Source: Stereocaulon alpinum (Eukaryota > Ascomycota > Lecanoromycetes > Lecanorales > Stereocaulaceae). Taken from it: a stretch of 64,000 bases of DNA. The stretch is from contig JAEUBA010000107.1 in the NCBI GenBank assembly GCA_018257865.1, forward strand, positions 22,726-86,725, given 5' to 3'. A model generated the notes under the pieces. It was not told where the DNA came from and did no database searches. It saw only the letters and a list, made by a program, of their open reading frames with translations. Both the position numbers and the translations under genes were made by a program. How positions within the stretch are numbered: the first letter of the stretch is position 1; every line of letters begins with the position of its first letter. This document shows positions 44,431 to 57,500 of the stretch, one piece after another.

Positions 44431-46620
44431 TGTTAGAATTGGTGGAGGGTGTTAGAATTGGATGTCTCTGTGCTTATCCGTATATAAGGTAAGGATAATC
44501 TCGTTACTTTGCTTGAACTTCTATTAGCAATCTAGTTCCTCGTCGCGTCTCCGTCTAATCGAGGCAGTAACCTCATAATATACCTTAGGCAGCAAAAGCT
44601 AAGACCCAGCAGTTCACTAGAAGGAAATCGAATTTACTAAAAAAGGCCGATCAACTAGCGCGACTGTGTCACGCGGACCTTGCCCTGATTATCCGCAAGA
44701 ATAGAAGGTACTATACCTATCGGTCGAGCGATCACGAACAGTGGCCTCCAACTTTATTAGAAATCGTATGTTGGAATCCGATATACCGATCTTGAGCTGA
44801 TAGAAACTTAGAAGGTATCGTACCCGTTACCTATCAACCTCCTACCTAAAAACTTTGACCACGTGGTTGGCGAAACCCTATACAAACCGGAGTAGGACTC
44901 GTTAAGTAGGACGTTAAATTCGGCGGAGAAAGGTCTTTAGAGGTATGAAAGAAATAAATGCACGATTCCTTTACGGTACATTTAAAATCGGCGGGAATTA
45001 TGTAGAGACTATATCAAACCGACCTTTGCAGGTGTGTTGTATATATATGTGCTATCAACCTTTCGATAACCGATCCTATCAAGAGAATTCTGTCTCTACA
45101 CCCTCTTTTTTGCTTTTCCCATTCCCTGGTCCGAATCGCTTGGCAACGCGTGACGGTTACAGCTGGGCCATACTTGGTCGTGAGCACTCTAGAACCCTTA
45201 TCACAGTACGGAGGGCTGATCCTTCTCATCAGTAACGACGAGACTGGTTCTCCCGTGACTATGAAGAGAACCGCCAAGCCGAATCCGAGGATGAATCAAC
45301 GGGGGATGGTGAGGACTCTTCGATTAAGAGGGACGATGGCGTTCTCGTAAGGAAAAAGGACACTGTCTGAACAACCATAAGAAATACTATTTTGAAGGTT
45401 AGTAAGTACTCCCACAATGAGATCTAGCTAAGCTGAACACTCGCCTTACCAGGTTTGTCCGATTGTCAAGACTTGTGAGGGATACATATCCTCTTTGTGC
45501 TTTTCCTTGCGGTTTCTTGTGGAGACAAACAGCTAGAGACAACAGGCGGAGAATATATCACGTTAATACGACAACGCGTGACCGTGGAGTGGGTAGCCCT
45601 AAGGTCAGGAAGAGGAAAGAGTCGTAACGTCCCTCTATAGGTGGCGGAAAACCCACTGTGCCGGAAAATATAAGGGGTACTTTAACTTTAAGCGACTATA
45701 ACTCTGTGTATACGCTAAGCTTTACTAAAATTATAAATAATATTACGCTATAGCTACTTTTAAACATTTAGGACTATTCTAACCTATAAATTATATTTAG
45801 ATCGTCGCCTTCTCGCCTAATTTGCTCGGAGCCTTCTTTTATAGCGAAATAATCTCTATTCGCTATAATACTACTATTAAGCTTTTACTACTTCTAATAC
45901 TTATAAAAGGGTCTTATCTGTGCCTTAGAGCCTTATTATAATAATAGGAAGTTATTATCAGCCTTATACCTACTATCGCGCGTAAATTTATACAAGGTCG
46001 CTACCTTAGTCGGTACCTCTAATCAAAGAAATTGCTAATCCTAGCTTAGTCAAAGCGAGCCCGCACGTCTAACGTAATTATAACGGTATAATTTACTTTT
46101 TTATTAGTAAGCTAAGCTTGTAGCTTTTAGGCCTATAGCTGTGCGTACGCTTATTAGCTATAATAATAACTAAATCTACTCTCTAGCTATACCTCTTAAC
46201 GTAGTCTCTGCCTTCTAGTAAGTATATATAGTCCGCTGTAACGATATAGCCGGAGCGGGTTATCTACTCTCCCTATTAGCGTTATCAAGGCGTTTATCTA
46301 CCTCTAATAAGGCTTAAGTAGTAAATCTCTAACACGCAGTATCTCTAAGTAGCTATCTTATTACTTGATCTAGAGGATACTCGAAGCTTCGCTACGGTAA
46401 ATTAGTAAGCTATATTGTGATAGTTAAATACAACGTAATTTATATAAGTGAAAGATTTATTTTTTGCTCTACTATTCTTTATATATATATTCACATAGAA
46501 GACCTCCCTTAACTAATAAGGAAGTATCTAACGATAATAGCAGATACGAACGAGCGAATAAGCGTAGTAAAAGCTACTCTAGGTAATAGGGACCGCCCCG
46601 TTATAAGTACCTAACAAGAT
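44431..46620. other. Spared island and LINE upstream region
   Basis: From about 44.45 to 45.65 kb CpA and TpG are frequent again. Short open frames appear (44945-45235 plus, 45014-45277 minus, 45150-45350 plus), without recognisable motifs. From about 45660 the sequence is again TpA-rich and leads into the LINE. No gene is supported. Confidence 0.4.
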
Positions 46621-49600
46621 AAGGGGAGAGACTAGGCGGTAGGAGACGGTAGAGGAGGTAGAGGAAGGGGAGATAGAGGAGGAGAATACGCCCTACTAAC
46701 GCGTTCTAACGCGAAGACAAAGGAGAAGACAGGCGAAAAGAAGGAGAAACTAGCGAAGAAGGGAATAGAGGTACTAGAAAAGCTTATAGTTACTATAATT
46801 AGGGTTATAAAGAGGATAAGCTATAAGGAGATAAAGTAGATAACAGTCTAAGGACTATAGCTAACGTAGGTCGCGTTAGGGATAGTCCTTAACTATATAT
46901 AGGAGTCGACTGAAGAACGTAAGCTTAAAGATACTTAGATTAAGGAAATAAAGGAAGAAATCTAGGTACTCTAAGTAAGGAGTATACCTATAATACCGTC
47001 GTAGAGCTAGGCTAGCGTAGCTAGTAGAGGGTTATAGGCCTTACTAAAATAGAGGATAGGAATAGATTCCCCTTCCCTTCCCCCCCCCCTAGCCGTAGTA
47101 GCTAGCGTAAAGGCGAAGTAGCTAATACTAAGGATAAACGACGCTAAGGCTAGAGAATAGCTAAGGAGGGCGACTAGCTCCTAGCTAGTAGGGACGTTCT
47201 AGAATAGAGCGTACCTAGTAGTAGACTTAATTATTAGAGTAAGGTAGATAGTAAGAGGCGACTTTATCCTCTACTATATAATAGCGGAAGTAAGGTAAGA
47301 ATTAGAAAAGATAATAAACTAGGCGAAGAATATCTACCCCTTAATAAAGGCGCTCAGATAGACCTACGCAGTAGCTATATATAGAGTACGGAAGGAGGTA
47401 GTAAATATAGCGAACTAAGAGGAAGTAATAGAAGTACTAAAAAGGGATAACTAGCGACTATACCTAAGGCTCGATATCGCTAGCGTCTAATAGCCTAGAT
47501 TCGCGTTAAAGGCCGATAGGTAGGGGTAGGAGAAGAAATACTTAACGCTCCTCCTTAAGATCCCTAACCTAGATATAGCGAATAAGCTGGTAGCGGAGGG
47601 GTTCTTAAAAAGCGAATAGCCGCTACTATACGAGAGATAGGAGAGAAGCGGAGACCTAAGGTAGTACTTTAACTACTAGGGGTACGGCTATATAGCACTA
47701 GCGTATCGAAGCTAACCTAAGTATAGAATATACGCTAAACCGCACTAATCCTACGAATATAATATTAAAGGCAAGGGAGAAAAGTAATACGCAGTATACC
47801 TAGGATACTACGAGTCGTAGAGTAAAGCGTACCTAATTTAGTAGAAGGAACTTCACTGAATCCGCTAAAGGCTAGAAAATGTTAAATATTCGCTCTATAG
47901 CTTGCAGGCTTGGCGGTCTTAGTAATAATCAGCCGCTAGAGCGATCTTGGATATAATCGGCCGCTAGTAGCCCATAGGCAGAATTTTCATATATAGCAGA
48001 AATTCTCCTTTATTTCCTCTATATATAATGTAATACCAAGCAGTCTAATATATAGCTACTGCTAGTCAATCAAGCTGTATCGTTACCTACAAGAGGTTCC
48101 TATGACATCATACCGAATAAGCCTATTCTAATAGAAAATAAGCCTAAATAGTTCGCGATAATACTAAAGATAGTACCCCCCCCCTCCTAAGTACCCCTAA
48201 CTAGCGATAGCTTTACACTAGTACCGGCTAGGGGCGTAAATAAGAGGAAGGTATTAGCGGATATCACAAATAAAGCCTAGGGAGTAGTTAGGAAAGTAGG
48301 AAGGCCGAAACTAATAGATAGGCTAATAATATTAGGCTAGTCGATCCTCTAGGTCCCTAGTAGCCTCCCCCCCTTAATAATAATACTAATAGGACTAAGG
48401 GAGGGCTAAACGGTCCTAGAGCCAAAATATAGGTCCGAAATAGACGAGGAATTATAGACGCACCGTCGACAAATAATAAGTAATAACACCTAACTCAAAG
48501 TAGTATAGTATAATATTAGAAAAGAATCGAAACTAATAACAGTGCTGCTCTAAGACGAATAAGTTAAAGAGATAGATATAGTAGCTATCTAAGAACTAAG
48601 CTAGAACTCAGCGATATAGGTACCTTATAATAACAGCGCCGGCTGCTTCTACCTAGTATATAACGAAGACCTAGAAGCCCGCATATACTTCTATATTAAT
48701 AAGAGAATAGATACGGATAGCTGGGAGCTAGTCTACTATAGGGGAGACCTAAGCTTAATTAGGATTATCCTAAAGGAGCGAGGGAATAATAGAGAAACTA
48801 CCTTAGAGAGGCCCTAAAAAGAAAGGGACGCTAGCGACCTAAGCTATTAAGATAGAGAAGTCTAAATCTATAATATCTATAACCCCTTACTAACCTAGTA
48901 TATATTAACTAATAGCCCTTTAATACTCCCCCTCTTAGACGGGGTACTAGTAGAAGACGGAGAATATATCCTTCTAAGGGACTTTAACCTTTACTACCCG
49001 AACTAGAATAACCTAAGCTGATAAATATACTACGTAATAGCAGACCAGCTCTTAGAAATAATAGAAGTAAAGGAGATAAAACTAAGACTACTAAAAGGAT
49101 CGGTTATATAGAGGGCTAGAGGCTATAAAAGTACAATAGACCTATTATTTCTATTAGAAGGAGTATATTAGGCTATAAGGAGCTCTATAGTCTACGAGGA
49201 CTTACACTACGGCTCCGACTATAGGCTAGTAGTAATAGAATTTAAGTAGAGTTAGGATAAAGAAACCCTACGCCCCCGCTACGCCTAGAAGAAAATCGAA
49301 GATAAGGCTACTAAGGAGGAAATTATAAAAGGTATAAGAGTCTTATCCGCAGCGCTAGGAAAGCTAGAGCTCTATAATAAGGAGGAGATTAACCGGTACC
49401 TCGCTAAGCTAATAGGAGGCCTTTAGGAAATTATCGACCTTACGATCCTATAGTCTTAACTATACCCGAAGGCTAAATCCTACTAGAACTCCCGCTGCGC
49501 TAGGGCTACCCTGAAGGTAAAGGAATATATAAAGGAATACGAGAGAAACTATAGCACCTAGACGGAGGAGGCCCTCTATATAGCGAATAAGGAAAGGGCG

Positions 49601-52150
49601 CAGGTAATTAGGAAGGCTAAGACCTTCGTATAGAGGGAAAGTATATATAAGACTATACTAAAGCTAACGGGCGTATAGAGACTTATAAGATAGGGAAGAG
49701 AGAAGAGTAGACGCCTAAAGGAACTCCTATAATTCCTAATAATTAAAGATAGCAGCGGGGGTAAGGCTAGAGATTTTAATAAGAAAGTAAGAGCCCTAAG
49801 GAGGGTCCTCTTCCTACTACCGCCGGCGGTAGACCTAGGAGATATCGCAGGTATAAGATACCTAGAACCGATATAGATAGATAAGGAGATATTAGTCGAA
49901 GAAGTCTCTAAGGTAATATAGCACCTAGCGGTCGATAAAGTACTTAGTATTAACAGAATTCCAAACCGCTTCCTAAGGGCCCTAACTAGTATAAGTATAA
50001 TAGGGGCGATAGTCTACCTATTCTAAGCTTATCTTAAGCTAGGCTACTACTACCCGAAGCACTTTAAAAAAGCGAATATAGTAATCTTAAAAAAGCTAAA
50101 GAAGAGCGACTACTTAGAACTAAAGTTATATAAGCCTATCGCACTCCTTAATACCCTAGGTAAAGCGTTAGAAGCGGTAATCTTATAGAGACTAAGCGAT
50201 ATAGTAGAAGAGAATAAGCTACTCCTACTATAATAGATAGGGGCTAGATAGAAGCGATTAGTAGAGACCGTACTTAAAACCCTTATAAACGCAGTCTACA
50301 CAGTCTAGAACTATAATAAGAGTATAAAGAAGAGAGTAGTAAGCCTACTCTTACTAGACGTAGTTAGGGTATTTAATAATATATTATATAAGAGGCTGCT
50401 ATATAACCTTTAGATAAAAGGCACCCTAAGTATAATTATAAGATAGGTTAGGAGCTTTCTAATAGATAGGGCTACGTCTATAATACTAGGCGGAAAGATA
50501 AGTGCGGTTAAAGGGGTATCTATAGGTATCCTATAGGGATCGCCTATCTCACCGATCCTTTACCTATTCTTTAACGCGCTACTAATTAACGCGTGCGTAA
50601 GAATAAGCCTCCCAGTGCAGGTTAGAGGCTTTATAGACGATATATACCTACTAGCCTATAGCGAAAGTATAGAAAAGAACTACTAGAACCTAGGAAAGGC
50701 CTACGAAACCTACCTAAAGTAGGCTAGCACCTACGGCGCGGTATTCGCCCTATAGAAATACGAACTAATCTATATATCCCAGACGCCGAAGAAATTTAAT
50801 ATATTAATAGTAATAAACTTTAGAGACTTAATTATCGAACTAAGCGCGAGCGTTAGAGTCCTCAGTCTATATATAGACCTAAAACTAAGATAGGGACCGT
50901 ATATCGCCCAGCTAAAGGCGAGAGTAGTTACCTAAAGTCGTGCGATTAAGTACCTTATAGGGTCGATATAGGGCGCTACCTTCGCGAAATATAAGACGGT
51001 ATATAGTATAGTAGTAAGACTAATACTAATATTCGTAGTACTAATTTAGCACTAACTAAAGGGAACCCTAGAGGCTACTCTAGGCTACGTAAAGAAGTTA
51101 GCGATAATCTAAAACGACTGCCTCCGGATAGTCTTAGGAGCTTTTAAGGTAACCCCAGTCCTAGTACTCGAGGCCGAAGCGGCGATTATACTAATCGACT
51201 TCTAACTAGACCGCCTAGTAATACGATACTAAGCAAGCTAGGGGGTCTACTTAGTTATAACTAGTAGTAACGAATATATTAAGAGGAAGCTTAACCGTTA
51301 AGGGCTAAGATAATAATAAATACCCCTAACCCTAGCGGGGGAGAAGGAACTTTAGGTACTAGATACCCTAGGGGTTAAGGACTAGGCCGAAGTAGCTACC
51401 CTTATAAGGCGAAAGAAAGGATAGAAGAACCTAGCTACTAATATTAAAAAATACTAAAGTACTACGGCTATTACTTAGAAGATAAGAAACTAGGCTATCT
51501 AGTAAAGGATAGATAAATAGGAAGCCTATAAAGACTCTATCCCTATATATACGGCTAGCCTAGCCTAGGAGGGAGACCTTACTAGAGATCGCTTCGACTA
51601 CTATAACTAGCTCCGTAAGGTAGAGAGCTTTATAGTAGTATAGCTAAGGAGTAGTAAAATTAGGCTGAACGACTTCCTATACTAAATAGGAGTACCGACG
51701 GTCCGTAGTACTAGCTGCTAGTGCGGTTAGAGGAAGTAGAATATAAAGTATATACTACTCTTCTGCCCTAAACTAGCGGGAGAAAGAGCGGAGCTGATAG
51801 AATAAGCGGGGACGAATAATATAAGAGAAATACTAATATAGGCTAAGGGAATCCGCGTAGCCGTACGATAGATAGTAAGAATAGAATAGCTTAGCTAGTT
51901 CTTACTAGCTAAGTAATAGTTAGTATAGTCTAAACTACCCCTAGGACCCTGTAAAGCGCCTAGACTAGTAAAGAAGAGGAAAAGGAAAAAGGAACTATTA
52001 GCGGGGGATACTAGAGAATAACTACCTACTCTAGACTAAAGGCAAGGCGTCCGTTAAACTATATAATAGATATAGAACGCGATAAGGTCTAGGATAGAAG
52101 TCTAAGAGTAGAAGGGGAGAGAGAGATAAGATAAGTAGTATTTAAGGTAT
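46620..52150 (+). mobile_element. Tad1-like LINE (non-LTR retrotransposon), RIP-degraded
   Basis: The plus strand shows a charged ORF1 ending in three zinc knuckles (about 47665-47835) whose Cys positions all read Tyr. After the inserted solo LTR comes an apurinic-type endonuclease (about 48540-49000; DIVAIQELS, LLGDFNLYYPN). Reverse transcriptase follows (about 49900-50700; ANIVILKK, YKPIALLNTLGKALEAVIL, ILYLFFNALL, GFIDDIYLLAYS). A terminal Cys/His motif lies near 51705-51775 (C-G-QRKQ-N-KHILLFCPK pattern, with the second of the expected Cys converted). This order, with endonuclease, RT and C-terminal zinc finger, fits the Tad1/I group of LINEs, which is the common type in filamentous ascomycetes. 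Ends are approximate because no poly-A tail or target duplication was located. Confidence 0.83.
47880..48133. mobile_element. Solo LTR, RIP-mutated copy (254 bp), inserted in the LINE
   Basis: Inverted copy of 25175-25428, the same length with no gaps. It begins TGTTAAATATTCGC and ends CCTATTCTAATA, flanked by GAAAA on both sides (47875-47879 and 48134-48138). It interrupts the LINE between the ORF1 zinc knuckles and the endonuclease. It retains many more CpA/TpG sites than the LINE around it. Confidence 0.82.
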
Positions 52151-54390
52151 AAGTATAGCTAGAGGCTATTAATAAAGAGGTAAATAGGTTATAGATAAGA
52201 GGGAGTTTTTACCTAAAGAAAGGTTTCTCTAGCGACTAGTAGAGCTTCCGCTCTACTAGGATAATTCTATAGGACTCCCTTATTAGCAGAGTATTTCTAC
52301 TAGAGTAGGTGTTATTAACGTTTAGGGGTAAGGGCGTCGGTTAAGAGGGCTTAATAGTAGAATCGCAAGTGCAAGGATACTGTATATAAAACGGAGGTAG
52401 AAGCGAATAAGACGGAGGTAGAATTAAAGACTATTAACTATAAAGACTGCTTGTTACTAGAATAATTATATATAGAAAAGAATACGTTTTTTGTCTAAGA
52501 TATAGTAATATTCGTTACTATATAAAGGTCCCTAAAGCTAAGCCCTTACTAACTGATTGCTAACTAACTACCGTCTTCTAACTAATTACCGCCTGCTGCT
52601 AAGAAGCCTGCAGTTGTACTATCTATACTACTATATACGTCCCCCCCTTATTTAATGGTCGTCCTATAACTATTTATTAACTCTACCGTATAAGGATACG
52701 TTTGCCTGCTAGTTCGACCTGCGGTCCTATAATATAGACCTACCCGAAGCCTTAACGTTATTACTGGCTGCACGCCAGCTTAGTAACTGAGATTAGGGGC
52801 GTTTACCTAGAAGGAATAGGTGCTATATAATAGAGGACCTCGTCTCTATAATATAGATTATTAGGGCTTAGAAATAAGGGGAATAGTAAGAGTGCTGATA
52901 ATTACTTTAGTACGAAATCTAGTAACGGAATTAATCCCTTGCGATCCTTCGGAAAGCGTAAGAAACGCGATATATAGTAGTATTTAGTACCTTAGAAGAT
53001 AGGACTACTAATCTGAGGGTTTTATACTTAAGAGAGGTATAAGTAGACTATCCTTACTAGCTTAAGTAATACTATATTCTAGTATTCTCGGAACTAGTAT
53101 TAATTCCTTACGGACCTCTAGATAACGCAGCTGGTATAATATATATATATAAGTATATATATAGTAGCTGGTGTAGGGAAAGGAAAGAGGACTGAATCTT
53201 AGCTAAGTTTAACGGTTCTTATAGCTTAATCTCTACGTATAGACGTAGCGAGTTGGTATTATTCCCTAGAAGAAGTCTTATGCGGCGTCTCTTAGGTATT
53301 AAGGGTATTATTAGTCTGGATATAGATAGAGCTGAAGGAGGTCTCCTTATTAGATATATTACTATCGCTCTATACTACTTTACGCTTTCGACTTATCTTA
53401 TATAATTTAGTAGGCTTAGGAGACTTTATAACTGCCTCTAGAATCCTTTTGATAAGCTGAATACTAAAATTAGGGGCGTTAGCCCCGAAGGAATAGGTAT
53501 CCTATAATAGAGGGTCTCTAGTAATACTATTAATCCCTTGCGGACCTTTATAAAATATAATATAGAGCCTATTCTCCTTAATCGGAGCCTAAACGCTGGT
53601 AAAAAGAAGCTAGATTTAAAGTACTGTTATCCGCAGTAGACTGATACTAGGAAGACTAATATTAGGTATAGTAGCAGCTTTAAGGCTCGAGAGATATAAG
53701 AATTTGCTAAGTTAGGTTAAGTAATAACTGCTTAGCTAGAACGCCCGCCGAAATTAGGGATACTGTAAAGGGGGGGGGGGGGGGGGGGGGGCACTAGCTA
53801 CTATATAGTAGCTAGTGCCTACGCTAATACTCTATCTAAGTAAGACTTAGGAGTATAATATATATATAAATATATTATGATAGGAAGTTCTACGATTTAA
53901 AGGAAGAATTGCAGGTATATATATATAAAGGGATCGTTACTAGTAGCTATAAGTAGTAAAGGTTAATAAGTATCCTTAATAAATATTCTTAACCCCCCCC
54001 TAATTAACTTCCTATCCCTAGGAAGTATGAATAAAGTCTAGTAGCTAATTTAGTCGTAACGGTAGTACTATAATTAAGAAGCCCTGCTTACATCGCGCTT
54101 TCCTAAAAGATTATATTATTAGCCTTACAGCTAGTTTTGCGCTATCAGTAGGCCCCAGCTAAATCAGGGTCTATATCCTATATTAATTACGGACCCTGAA
54201 ATTAGCTAAATTAGTAACTTAAGGTAAATAATAGTAGTATCCGTAACCTCGAATTACTATATTAGGTGTCTATAACGTTAGTATTAATAGTTACTTTACT
54301 AAACTAACGTAGCAATCGCGTAATCCTTCTAGAATACGAATTATATACGCTCAGCTAGTATATTAATAATATTAGTAATAGGGAAGTCGT
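52151..54390. repeat. RIP-mutated sequence with internal duplicated segments
   Basis: No element is identified. A segment of about 46 bp (attaggggcgtt ... aataggt ... ataatagagg) occurs at 52792 and again at 53469. A motif like attaatcccttgcggacctt recurs near 52931, 53105 and 53530. Both are consistent with old tandem or solo repeats. A long poly-G run and palindrome are listed separately. Confidence 0.45.
53770..53818. repeat. G22 homopolymer followed by a 28-bp perfect palindrome
   Basis: Positions 53770-53791 are 22 consecutive G. From 53791 to 53818 the sequence is its own reverse complement (gcactagctacta / tagtagctagtgc around a central TATA). The palindrome keeps one CA and one TG. 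Function unknown; homopolymer length could be a sequencing or assembly effect. Confidence 0.85.
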
Positions 54391-54392
54391 CT

Positions 54393-54538
54393 AAGTTGGA
54401 TAGTTTAGATATATCCTCCGCTATAGTAGGTTTATTTGAGTTAGATAGTTCAGATATATCCTCCGCTATAGTAGGTTTATTTGAGTTAGATAGTTCAGAC
54501 ATATCCTCCGCTATAGTAGGTATATTTGAGTTGGATAT
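54393..54538. repeat. 45-bp minisatellite, just over three copies
   Basis: Units at about 54393-54437, 54438-54482 and 54483-54527, then a partial fourth. The core is gagttagatagttcagatat followed by atcctccgctatagtagg. Differences between copies are few and mostly TA/CA or TA/TG. Confidence 0.88.
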
Positions 54539-54539
54539 C

Positions 54540-57500
54540 TAAATTAGACCTATAGGCAGTATTATCTAAGCTATATAATAATTACTTTTATATTATATAT
54601 TTAATAGCTATATATTCGATTACTAATAGCTTAATTCCGTTAGGCTTCCTCCCGCCTAAGCTTTATACTCTATTAATCTATCCTCTATCCCCTCTATAGT
54701 ATCCTTAGTAGCCTACTCCTTAAGTTCTTCTCCTATTAGAGTAATATTTAAATATACTATTTTATTATCTATAATCTACCTTTCTACTAACTTACTCTAC
54801 TCTTCTATATCTATAATACGATTCTCTTTCTAAAGCTCCTTACTTACTTATAGGCTAATCTCCTTACGTATACGCTTAAAGTCCTATATTAAAAATACTC
54901 GGATTTCTATTATATCCGTTAAGTTATAACTATAGGTAAGGGAAGCTAAAAAACTATTATTATTTCTAGACTCTAAATTAGTCTCGTTAAGACACCTATT
55001 ATTAAATAATTCTTTAGTCTTAATTTTAGTATTAGCTAATAATATATACCTATAATTATATCTTATATATACCGTATATTCTTTATCTCTTCTATACTCT
55101 TCTTCTTAGCCTATCGCACTAGTATTATCTATTCCTAACTCCTCTAAAACGCTCTAAAAGTCCGGTTAATTCTTTAGATCTTCTAGGGAATTCTTAAACG
55201 TATTAGTAACTAGTAGTTAACGGTTCTTACCCTACCTATTTATATAGCAGTAGTCTATTATTTAATAATAAAGTATTCCTATAACTATCCGCCTTCTAAA
55301 ATTACCTATATTATACTATACGTTTCTTATATATTCGTATATAGCTTAAGGTTTTATTAACTTATAAGTTATTCTTTAAGTATTAGGTTAACTTACTACT
55401 AACTAATATACCGTCCTATCTTTTAATCCTATAGGAGCTATATTCGTATTCTTCGAACATATAATAAAGCGCTATTATAACGAAAATAATAGCACTAGCG
55501 GGTAAAGGTTTCTATAGATCCGCACTCTTATACCTAAGTCTAATACCGCTTATTATACTAAAAAAGAAAATGTAATATAGACTTATTATAATTACCGGTA
55601 CTAAAAAACGACCCTTATCTTAGACCTATCAGCTATATATTTTATTCTTATTTAGGAAAGAAGAATACTTATACCTTTCTCTAAATCTACGAAAGTAAAT
55701 TATATATTAAATAGTAGGTTTAATATAATATTCTTCTAATCCTTAATTATTTAGTATAGCTATTCTACTACTATTTTAACAGTTAATCTTATTCTCCTTA
55801 TTATAAAACTTCTAAATTCGCTTAGGCTATCTAGAAGCTGCGAAAATATTAGCTAATACGCAGTATTAGATAAATAGGTAGAGGTTTAGGAGTATTAACC
55901 TTATAAGCTTCTTTAGGAGTTAGTATATTATCAGAGGTATCTAGATCGCTAATAACTTAAGGCCCCTTTATCCTTTAGAGCTTAGCCTTCTATTCTCTCT
56001 ATATTCTTATTATAAGGTTACTCAGAGCTACTAGGTCTTATTCTAGCTATAGTAATAGGCTATTAGTATTATTACTACTTATAATCTTAGAGATAAATAT
56101 AGGCTTCGTTACGTAGAAGATATATTAATATTCCTATAAGGAATAGTATCTTTACGCTTAGCGACGCCTAAAACTACCCTAAGCGATAGGTCCTACCGCC
56201 TCCTCTATAGCCGCCTCCTTATATTTATCTTTAGGTTTAATATTAGATATATATATAGGTATAGATAACGAAGTCGATAATAGTCTAGGCTATATCCTTT
56301 TAGATAATAGAACTTAATCGTTAGGATTAGATAATCATCCCGTAGTTACGGTACTAGAATTCGGCTGCTTACGCTATATAGGTAGTACGGTATAGGTTGG
56401 CTATCGCTACTTATATTATACCGACTATAACGATCAGTTAGTATAAGATCTATATATTAAGGTATATATACTATTAATCTATCCTTCCGTCTACTGATTA
56501 TATTCTCTCTCGATTTTTGATATTTCCTACTAGTATATTTAAACCTATCGGTTATTATCTATTAGGGTATTTAGGTAGATTATCTAGTACGCTAGCTATT
56601 CTACTCTATATATAAAGATATTCGGTGTCGTTATCCCTATACTATCAGCTATTTCAGCTATATTTAATAAATACGCGTCTCTAATTTATTATTTACTAAG
56701 CTGCGTTAGTAGTTCCTAGTATTAGTATTCCCCTAAGGACCTTATTTTATAGTATAGTTCTATATTATTTCCTTCTTTCTATATTAGCGTATTAAATATA
56801 CGCGTAATATTAATAGGTAACTTACGGTCTTCTTTTAGGTAATACTTATATCGCTTTATAATATAGTATTAATCTTAGATATTAACGGCTGCGTTAGTTT
56901 ACGCTATATAGTTAATAGGTTATATCTATTATTATATACTAATTATACTTATAACGGAGGTCTAATTTATTATATAAAAGCCTATCTTTTCTATCTCCTA
57001 AATATAAAGTTATCTAACGGACTAAATATAGGAGTAGAGGAAAGTTATACGCCTATAATAATAGTAGGTACTAGTTTCTTCGCAGGGCTAGTTATAGGGT
57101 TATTAGAGAGTATATTAATATTATTAACGCTAGTTATCTTTAAAGAGACCTCTTCTTTATATATTTATTTAGAGGTATCCTTACTAAGGTTACTATTATA
57201 TCTTTAATATTTCCTAGGCTCTACTACTCTATCGCTCTCTTTAGTACTTCTCTTAGGCCCTAGCTGCTTTTCTTTAATAGCCTTAATCTACTAATATATT
57301 AATACTTAGAATAAGTTACTTAGTTCGAAGCGTACCTTTTACTTATTCGCTTTAGTCTCCTAGGCTTTTCTAGTAGCTACTGCTCGTTCTACCTTTATCT
57401 TAACTATTATTAGAAGATTTTTATTATCTATCTAATATATATAAGGGTCTTCGCTAGTAATAAGGTGGTATAAGGTTATTAAGGAGTATTATCTATAATA

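Noticed and set aside
44945..45350. Three overlapping open frames in the spared island
   Set aside because: They overlap on both strands and none shows a recognisable motif; kept only as part of the island description.
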